Part shown: positions 1 through 4,335 of the stretch, piece by piece | How the letters are laid out: each line of letters starts with the position of its first letter | Numbering within the stretch: the first letter of the stretch is position 1 | Assembly: GCA_964344165.1 (NCBI GenBank) | Contig: CAYFMH010000097.1 | Location: 1-5,296 of the forward strand | Reading direction: 5' to 3' | DNA from: CAYFMH01 sp964344165 | GTDB taxonomy: Bacteria; Patescibacteriota; Gracilibacteria; UBA4473 | DNA length: 5,296 bases | The notes under the pieces: model-generated | What the model was told of the DNA's origin: nothing | The model's input: the letters and a program-made list of their open reading frames with translations, nothing else | The model's database searches: none | Program-made: the position numbers and the translations under genes

Positions 1-54
1 TGTTATCCTTTCTTATCAGTTCTTTTCTGCTTTTTAATTTCGATATTCGGGTAA

Positions 55-95
55 TTAAATTTTAGATTAAATTTTAGATTTTTTTAAATTTTAAA
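55..95. repeat. AT-rich 12-bp tandem repeat upstream of the lipoprotein gene
   Basis: The unit TTAAATTTTAGA occurs twice back to back (55-66 and 67-78). After a TTTTT spacer, a third copy with one mismatch, TTAAATTTTAAA, follows at 84-95. It lies about 160 bases upstream of the lipoprotein start, and the surrounding bases 1-254 are almost entirely A/T. No gene is visible in that stretch. The repeat could be a bent-DNA or slippage-derived spacer; nothing in the sequence shows a function. Confidence 0.7.
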
Positions 96-196
96 AAATT
101 CATCAGGATTTTTTAGGTCTTCTAGAGAAAACCTGAAATTATAATCATTTCATCATAATATTAAAAACAAAACAACTACAAAAAGGAAGAATGTTT

Positions 197-225
197 TTGT
201 AAATTTTTTTAAGTTTTTTTATCCT
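197..225 (+). promoter_or_regulatory. Candidate sigma70-type promoter for the lipoprotein gene
   Basis: TTGTAA (197-202) and TATCCT (220-225) are separated by exactly 17 bases. They match the -35 and -10 consensus hexamers at four positions each, including the key TA...T of the -10. Transcription would start near 231-233, giving a leader of about 22 bases before the ATG at 255. That leader has no Shine-Dalgarno-like sequence. In DNA this AT-rich, chance matches are common, so this is only a moderate call. Confidence 0.4.
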
Positions 226-254
226 GTGGGTGAAATCTTTAAAATTCTTCAAAA

Positions 255-1370
255 ATGTTTAAAAAAATACTGACCGTTTTTATCTTTTCGAGTGTGTTTC
301 TCATTGGTTGTAAACTGGGGCAAGCACCGGGTGGACATCTGGATAGTTGGAAAGAAGGAGAGGTGATTGTGAATTTTCCATTGGTGAATTTTGGTGAGGA
401 TTTGAAGTTTGAGGTGAATGATTCGTTGGAGGTAGATGCAATCTGTACTGGAGATATTAATTATCTGGAGATTTTATTGGAAGGACTTGAAAATGGACAA
501 AAAAATTCATTGGGTACCTCAGTGGAAGGAAACTGTAATTTTACGTTGCTTCCAGAGATGTGGGCGGGATATGGATCTCGAGTAAAAGTAACCCTGCGAG
601 GGCTTTATGAATCAGAAAAAACAGCTGAAAGATTAGAAGTGTTTAATAACTTTTTTGTTTTGAATTTTGGGGAAGCAGGAGCGGCTGAAATAGCAATCTC
701 TGATGAAGCGGAGGCGGCGCTTGAAGAACTCCCAGGGGCTGATTCGGGAGCAGATGCGATGGAGACGATCAAAAAAATGGAAGAAGAAGTACTCAATAAA
801 GACACCCCAAACCTCAGCAAAACAGTTAAAACTGGAGAAAGTTCGGTCGAGTTTGAGTTTTGCGGAGAGTTAAAAGAATTTTTTAATTACGTTTGGTACT
901 ACCCATTTTTGGACAAATTGGTGGCCACCAATCGGTACTTTCCAGAAGAATCTAATTCTAGTCTGAAGTTAAAAATGGGGGATGTGGGGACGATCTGTCA
1001 TTCGACTAATGCGGGATTGGCCGTTGTTTTGATCCCTGGACGATATGACGGAAAAGGATTTCAGATCCTGAAATTTAATACCAAAGAAAAGACTCTGGAA
1101 TCGGCCAAAAGAGATGATCTCCATGGAGGCAAAGATTCGGCTTGGTACAAACTAGCCAAAGAACGAGCGAAAGCTTCTGGTGATCCAGAAACCAAAGAAG
1201 TTTATCCCTGGGAAATTATGCCAGAAAGGTTTGGAAAAAGAGTGGGAAATATCATTTATTTTCATTCTCGAGAGGGGCATAGAAAATGTAATGGGCACGC
1301 AAATTTTGTTTACGATTTTGAGAAAAATTATGTGGAGTTAGTGGATGAATGTAGTGTGTCGTATCGCTAA
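255..1370 (+). CDS. Predicted two-region lipoprotein, function unknown
   Basis: This 371-residue protein is not from a family I recognise. Residues 1-18 form a lipoprotein signal peptide: KK, a hydrophobic core, then the lipobox Leu16-Ile17-Gly18-Cys19. Cys19 should be the lipidated residue, which would anchor the protein on the outer face of a membrane. Residues about 33-138 alternate hydrophobic and polar residues like a beta-sandwich and hold Cys64 and Cys94. Residues about 139-182 are an acidic, Ala/Glu-rich linker. Residues about 198-371 form a second region with Cys203, Cys248, Cys345 and Cys366. Six mature cysteines besides Cys19 would allow three disulfides in an oxidising compartment; that is inference. 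The start is the first ATG, directly before the signal peptide, with no Shine-Dalgarno site. The gene ends in TAA and stands alone, with about 170 bases before the next signal. A binding or surface-structural role is possible but unproven. Confidence 0.85.
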   Translation: MFKKILTVFIFSSVFLIGCKLGQAPGGHLDSWKEGEVIVNFPLVNFGEDLKFEVNDSLEVDAICTGDINYLEILLEGLENGQKNSLGTSVEGNCNFTLLPEMWAGYGSRVKVTLRGLYESEKTAERLEVFNNFFVLNFGEAGAAEIAISDEAEAALEELPGADSGADAMETIKKMEEEVLNKDTPNLSKTVKTGESSVEFEFCGELKEFFNYVWYYPFLDKLVATNRYFPEESNSSLKLKMGDVGTICHSTNAGLAVVLIPGRYDGKGFQILKFNTKEKTLESAKRDDLHGGKDSAWYKLAKERAKASGDPETKEVYPWEIMPERFGKRVGNIIYFHSREGHRKCNGHANFVYDFEKNYVELVDECSVSYR

Positions 1371-1437
1371 TGATTGAGAGGCTTGCTCTGGAATGGATAT
1401 TTAGTAAATTTTCACTACTCCAACTTTTTTTGTGATC

Positions 1438-1496
1438 CTGACTTGTCAGAATTCACTAATCCTTGAGATGTTTCACGGTTAATGAGTGTCAGAATT
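1438..1496. repeat. Short palindrome and 10-bp direct repeat in the spacer before the small-protein gene
   Basis: CTGACTTGTCAG (1438-1449) is a palindrome with two perfect 5-bp arms around a TT centre. TGTCAGAATT occurs at 1444-1453, overlapping the right arm, and again exactly at 1487-1496. The start-to-start distance is 43 bases, about four helical turns. This is the kind of layout seen for protein-binding sites upstream of a gene, but no clear promoter could be placed beside it. The repeats are short enough to be chance in AT-rich DNA. Confidence 0.35.
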
Positions 1497-1528
1497 TGTA
1501 AGACAAATAATAGCATTTGGATAGTTAC

Positions 1529-1593
1529 AGGAGGAGAAATTATGATAATTTGGCTTGCTAATTTATGATTTTGCGTTACTTTTTTTATTAATG
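1529..1593 (+). promoter_or_regulatory. Strong Shine-Dalgarno site with two overlapping 8-codon leader frames
   Basis: AGGAGGAG (1529-1536) lies 7 bases (counted from GGAGG) before an ATG at 1542, an ideal ribosome-binding layout. That ATG opens only MIIWLANL before TGA (1566-1568). The TGA overlaps another ATG at 1565 as ATGA; this second frame encodes MILRYFFY and stops at TAA (1589-1591). That stop overlaps the ATG at 1591 of the 120-residue frame as TAATG. The sequence therefore shows a stop-to-start relay across all three frames. It could be a translationally coupled leader. Alternatively, a one-base indel near 1557-1590 may have split a longer N-terminus off the downstream gene. No other gene here has such a ribosome-binding site. 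Confidence 0.45.
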
Positions 1594-1953
1594 GAAAGAG
1601 AACTCTTTTTACGGCAAAGAATGGGGTCGGTTCAGCCTCCAAAGTATAATTTGAGGCCTGTTTTGAGAATTGCGGGAATAGACAAAATACCAGGACAAGA
1701 TGAATTAGCTCTGTTTGAAGGGGAACGACTTGTGGGGGTTATATTGTTACGTTTTCTTACAGAACTGGGAAACATCGATGAGCATAAAATTCCTGAAGGA
1801 TTAAGAGACCGTATGATAAAAAAACATCCAGATTTGGCGTCATTACTTCAAAAACTTCCAATTGGAGAAATGAAAAGGTCTCCAGGTCAAATTATAAAAG
1901 AGGAACCTCTTGCCCTGCGTCTCCCAGAGTGGGAAGGGCCTTCTATAAAGTAG
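1591..1953 (+). CDS. Small soluble protein of unknown function
   Basis: This 120-residue protein is not recognised. It has no cysteine, signal peptide or membrane segment. It is charged, with an Arg/Pro-rich N-terminal part (residues about 8-26), a short hydrophobic strand or helix at about 46-56 (LVGVILLRFL), a charged helical part at about 66-90, and a Pro-rich tail ending WEGPSIK. The ATG at 1591 was chosen because it is the first ATG in frame and overlaps a preceding stop as TAATG. A TTG at 1555 would add 12 mostly hydrophobic residues but sits too far (20 bases) from the AGGAGG site. The true N-terminus may instead begin at ATG 1542 if a base has been lost. For example, a single deletion near 1560 would give a hydrophobic N-terminus starting MIIWLA. 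The gene ends in TAG, 15 bases from the end of the convergent membrane-protein gene. The reading frame is real-looking but short. Confidence 0.6.
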   Translation: MERELFLRQRMGSVQPPKYNLRPVLRIAGIDKIPGQDELALFEGERLVGVILLRFLTELGNIDEHKIPEGLRDRMIKKHPDLASLLQKLPIGEMKRSPGQIIKEEPLALRLPEWEGPSIK

Positions 1954-1968
1954 CTATTTTTTAGATTT

Positions 1969-2430
1969 TTATTTTTTGTGGGGCACAAACTTACAGCTCG
2001 TATCTGGAGCTGGGAATTTGTAGAGGATTGGGATGATTGCGAAGCTGCAGACAAAAGTTTGAACCAGCCCATTGATAACCCAGCTGGTGATGAGGGTTTT
2101 TTCGATTGGCATGGTGAGGACCGTCATACTGAGTCCGACTCCGTAGACCAAGAAAAAAGCGAGCAATGAAAATCGCCAGACTTTTTCCCAGAGTGGAGAG
2201 CCACATCGAGGGAGCTTCTCATGCAAGTAGCTGAGAAGAAACGCATGAAAAACTTTCAACACAAAAAATCCAATCATAAACTGCATCATGGTTTCTTCTA
2301 TGTCATAAAAAAGATGGGGGTTATTATAAGCATCATCTCCAAGGATTTTCATTTCGATGGGGGCGTAGATGAGGAAGGCCACGTACATGGCGGCGGCTCC
2401 AGCGAGGGAAGCGTAGATGTGTTTTTTCAT
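1969..2430 (-). CDS. Four-helix integral membrane protein, function unknown
   Basis: This 153-residue protein is not from a family I can name. Hydrophobic segments lie at about residues 6-24, 47-70, 85-107 and 114-136, so it should be a polytopic inner-membrane protein. An acidic extramembrane loop (GDDAYNNPHLFYDIEE) lies between helices 1 and 2, and a basic loop (HEKLPR...WEKVWR) between helices 2 and 3. By the positive-inside rule the second loop should be cytoplasmic. The Lys-rich tail ends HKK. Polar or charged residues near membrane segments include Glu46 and Glu110; no catalytic motif is visible. The ATG at 2430 is the only plausible start and has no Shine-Dalgarno site. Transcription probably starts near 2536 from a good promoter, giving a leader of about 106 bases that contains the heptamer inverted repeat. 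The stop is TAA at 1971-1969, convergent with the preceding plus-strand gene. Confidence 0.8.
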   Translation of the reverse strand: MKKHIYASLAGAAAMYVAFLIYAPIEMKILGDDAYNNPHLFYDIEETMMQFMIGFFVLKVFHAFLLSYLHEKLPRCGSPLWEKVWRFSLLAFFLVYGVGLSMTVLTMPIEKTLITSWVINGLVQTFVCSFAIIPILYKFPAPDTSCKFVPHKK

Positions 2431-2452
2431 TTTTTTGGGGATTAGGAAGTGA

Positions 2453-2534
2453 TTTACAGGTTGTAGGTGGGAGGTGGTAAGTTGTAGGGATAAAAATAAA
2501 AATTCCTTACAACCTATAACCTACAACTTTCAAT
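2453..2534. repeat. Inverted repeat made of two opposed 7-bp tandem arrays (CTACAAC type)
   Basis: On the minus strand, reading from 2487 down to 2453, five consecutive heptamers appear: CTACAAC, TTACCAC, CTCCCAC, CTACAAC and CTGTAAA. On the plus strand, 2507-2534 reads TTACAAC, CTATAAC, CTACAAC and TTTCAAT. The two arrays face each other across an A/T-rich centre (2488-2506). They can pair as an inner stem (2478-2490 with 2504-2516, 11 of 13 Watson-Crick) and an outer stem (2458-2468 with 2519-2529, 10 of 11), around a 13-base loop. The element sits in the predicted 5' leader of the membrane-protein mRNA. On the plus strand the right arm is followed by TTTTTT at 2536-2541, but no plus-strand gene ends here. 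It could therefore be an RNA leader structure or a simple-sequence repeat. Confidence 0.75.
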
Positions 2535-2542
2535 CTTTTTTC

Positions 2543-2572
2543 ATTATTCTCAAAATGTCCATTTAAAGTCAA
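2543..2572 (-). promoter_or_regulatory. Sigma70-type promoter for the membrane-protein gene
   Basis: On the minus strand TTGACT (2572-2567) and AATAAT (2548-2543) are spaced by 18 bases. Each matches its consensus hexamer at five of six positions. Transcription would start near 2536 and run through the heptamer inverted repeat before reaching the ATG at 2430. The two -35 boxes of this divergent region are only 19 bases apart, so factors bound between them could affect both directions. Confidence 0.55.
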
Positions 2573-2591
2573 TTTTCTTACTCTTTTTTGG

Positions 2592-2620
2592 TTGTTTTTT
2601 TGGCTTATTTCTGCTATAAT
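2592..2620 (+). promoter_or_regulatory. Extended -10 sigma70-type promoter for the 493-residue gene
   Basis: TTGTTT (2592-2597), a 17-base spacer and a perfect TATAAT (2615-2620) preceded by TGC form a strong extended -10 promoter. Transcription should start at about 2626-2628. This decides the start of the downstream gene: a TTG at 2588 lies upstream of the promoter, whereas the ATG at 2642 lies about 15 bases into the message. The leader is too short for a normal Shine-Dalgarno site and none is seen. Confidence 0.65.
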
Positions 2621-2641
2621 CATAGGAATTTTTGTACCAAA

Positions 2642-4123
2642 ATGACTAAATCCTCTACGGCTCGAAAAATAGAAGTAGATGAAGTGGAATCTTCTCATCA
2701 TTGGTGGGAGACACCGCTGGAGCTTTTTGGACTCAAAGAGAAGACGGCCAATGATGAATCAATTTCAGAGGCAAGAGAATCACTTCGAGAAGCTCCAAAA
2801 AGTCGAGTCAGCGCAGAAGTAGTGGATTATAGCTTGGTCACTCGTGAAGCGAGGGCGGATCTTTTTGCGCTCAAAAAAACAGCCGAAGAAATGGGGGTCG
2901 ATATCAATAAAGAAGGTTGGGAGGGAGAGTTGGCCGATCGTCTCGAAAAAGCAAAAGAAAAAGTGTCTGGGCTTCCGGGCAAGGATGAAAAAGAAAAGAA
3001 AAAGGCTCAAAAGCTTTTTGATGAAGCCATCAAAGAATATGGAGATAAAAAAATGAAAAAAGGATTTCGAGCGAAAAAATTTAGTCTGAAAGAATCTATG
3101 GGAAAAAGTTGGGAAAAAACAAAAGATACTTTTTTTCTTTTTCGGCCTTTTGCGTTTCTCAAATCTATGTTTGTGGATTACTTCAAATGGAAATCGATCA
3201 AAAGGTATGAATCTGAGATCGATGCGTATGTCCGAACGAAACAAAAAGGAAAAGATATTATGGCTGAATCTGAAGAGGCGAGAGCTGCCGCAAAAGAAGG
3301 GTATAAAAATTACAAAACTGGAAAAGATACCGTAGCGGTGAATCCAGCGGGAATGGAGCTGATCAAAGGGATAAAAGATAAATACAAATCCAAAATGCAT
3401 GAAACAACGGGTTTGCTTCTTCGTAAAAAAATAACGCCTCGACAGGCGGCCGAACAGGTAAAAAAAATTACGACTGAAACGGCAAATGAGGGGATGAAAA
3501 ATGGAAAGGTGGAGTTTATGAAGCAGGTAAAAGAAAACAAATTCCCGGGGCTAAAAGTAAAACGAATTGGGAAATTTATGGGGATTGAGATTATGACAAG
3601 GGGGATTATTGAAGGAATCGAACAGAGAAGTTTTGGGGCTTTTACAGAAACAATTACTGATAGTGAAACTTGGAAAGAAGCAGTTCCGATCTGGGGAAGT
3701 ATCCGGAGTGTTGATCGGCTTTTTATCGAGAATGGAGAACCAATGTGGGCCAAAATAGCTGATGCAGGACTTAATGTGGTAGGAGATATCTACATGATTG
3801 GAACTACAGTGGGGACATTGGGAATAGGGACAGGAGTGGCGGCTGCTGGAAGGGTTGGGATCGTGGCGGCTGGAAAGGGGGTGATAAAAAAACTTATGAC
3901 GAAAGAAGGGGTAAAACAAACTGCCAAAGGATCTGCTCGAGCAGCCAAAGGAGGAGTTGTTTCTGCCGGGAAGTGGGGGGCGGCGGCTCTCACTCTTGGG
4001 TTTGCATTGGATAAAGTTTTTCCAGAGGGCAAGATTGAACAGGTAGCGAGTGATATTGCAGTGGGAAGTTTGACGCCAGGGCAGAAGAAGCTTTTGGAGG
4101 TGACGGATGTGAGGATTAAATAA
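2642..4123 (+). CDS. Lys-rich helical protein with Gly/Ala-rich hydrophobic C-terminal region, function unknown
   Basis: This 493-residue protein is not recognised. Residues about 35-145 are highly charged (Lys/Glu) and look helical or coiled-coil. Residues about 164-185 form an aromatic, basic, membrane-surface-like segment (FFLFRPFAFLKSMFVDYFKW). Residues 190-310 are again charged and helical. Residues about 347-384 read AVPIWGSIRSVDRL...GEP.W....DAGLNVVGD. These lead into a Gly/Ala-rich hydrophobic stretch (about 384-412) with glycine spacing like a Gly zipper, a Lys-rich hinge, and a second hydrophobic stretch (about 437-456). There is no signal peptide and no cysteine. A Pro-x-x-Gly segment followed by a Gly-rich hydrophobic helix recalls the pre-toxin part of polymorphic toxins and other membrane-inserting proteins. 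No toxin domain follows, so that is only a hypothesis. The ATG at 2642 was preferred to TTG 2588 because the promoter overlaps the extra 18 codons. The stop TAA begins the downstream heptamer array. Confidence 0.85.
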   Translation: MTKSSTARKIEVDEVESSHHWWETPLELFGLKEKTANDESISEARESLREAPKSRVSAEVVDYSLVTREARADLFALKKTAEEMGVDINKEGWEGELADRLEKAKEKVSGLPGKDEKEKKKAQKLFDEAIKEYGDKKMKKGFRAKKFSLKESMGKSWEKTKDTFFLFRPFAFLKSMFVDYFKWKSIKRYESEIDAYVRTKQKGKDIMAESEEARAAAKEGYKNYKTGKDTVAVNPAGMELIKGIKDKYKSKMHETTGLLLRKKITPRQAAEQVKKITTETANEGMKNGKVEFMKQVKENKFPGLKVKRIGKFMGIEIMTRGIIEGIEQRSFGAFTETITDSETWKEAVPIWGSIRSVDRLFIENGEPMWAKIADAGLNVVGDIYMIGTTVGTLGIGTGVAAAGRVGIVAAGKGVIKKLMTKEGVKQTAKGSARAAKGGVVSAGKWGAAALTLGFALDKVFPEGKIEQVASDIAVGSLTPGQKKLLEVTDVRIK

Positions 4124-4179
4124 TGATTAATGAGGAATGTTTTTTAATGACTAATGAGTAATTAATGATGAGTAATACT
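4121..4179. repeat. 7-bp tandem repeat array (TAATGAG type) at the end of the 493-residue gene
   Basis: Starting at the gene's own stop codon, the sequence reads TAATGAT (4121), TAATGAG (4128) and GAATGTT (4135). After three T it continues TAATGAC (4145), TAATGAG (4152), TAATTAA (4159), TGATGAG (4166) and TAATACT (4173). Eight degenerate heptamers therefore stand in two phased blocks. No hairpin plus T-run typical of a terminator is seen here, so read-through towards the ATPase gene is possible. The array is rich in stop codons in every frame, which may matter for ending translation. Confidence 0.7.
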
Positions 4180-4283
4180 GGAAAATAAAAATAATTAAAT
4201 TCCAAAGCATCAACCTTCGCAAAATCAAAAAAGAAAACACAAGCTACAGCAGACAGGTTAAATCCCAAATAACAGACAATAAT

Positions 4284-4325
4284 ATTCAAACTTCAAAATT
4301 CTAACTTCTAAAAACTAAATTCTAA
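4284..4325. repeat. 7-bp tandem repeat array (TTCTAA type) just before the ATPase start
   Basis: Six uninterrupted heptamers fill 4284-4325: ATTCAAA, CTTCAAA, ATTCTAA, CTTCTAA, AAACTAA and ATTCTAA. The array ends 10 bases before the ATPase ATG, exactly where a ribosome-binding site would be expected, and none is present. A change in repeat number would alter the distance from any upstream promoter to the start codon. A weak promoter candidate, TTAAAT (4258-4263) with TAATAT (4280-4285), overlaps the first unit but is too poor to call. Confidence 0.75.
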
Positions 4326-4335
4326 TACTGATAAA

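Noticed and set aside
1..54. Open 17-codon frame at the left edge (hydrophobic, ends TAA-type stop at 52-54) as the tail of an upstream gene
   Set aside because: Too short to judge, with no recognisable C-terminus; AT-rich non-coding sequence gives such runs by chance.
140..145. Perfect TATAAT hexamer
   Set aside because: No acceptable -35 hexamer lies 16-19 bases upstream, and it would give a leader over 100 bases; 197-225 is the better candidate.
1377..1431. Possible terminator after the lipoprotein gene (TAGT/ACTA stem before a T7 run at 1425-1431)
   Set aside because: Stem is only four pairs with internal mismatches; the T-run alone is not evidence in this AT-rich DNA.
1542..1647. Reading TGA as glycine (genetic code 25), which would lengthen the 8-codon leader frame
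   Set aside because: It gives only about 35 residues overlapping the better 120-residue frame, and the large genes use many GGN glycine codons but no in-frame TGA.
1922..1968. Possible shared terminator between the convergent genes (TCCCA-GAG-TGGGA hairpin and later T-runs)
   Set aside because: The hairpin lies inside the coding sequence and over 20 bases from the T-runs, so it does not form a normal terminator.
2588..2641. TTG at 2588 as start of the 493-residue gene, adding 18 residues
   Set aside because: It lies upstream of the extended -10 promoter, which would then be inside the coding sequence; ATG 2642 fits better.
2780..3400. 206-residue frame on the minus strand inside the 493-residue gene
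   Set aside because: Phe/Ser/Arg-rich composition is the mirror of Lys/Glu codons on the plus strand; no promoter or domain, so it is a shadow frame.
4121..4325. CRISPR-like or transposon-end interpretation of the repeats
   Set aside because: Units are 7 bases with no unique spacers, no terminal inverted repeats, and no cas or transposase gene nearby.
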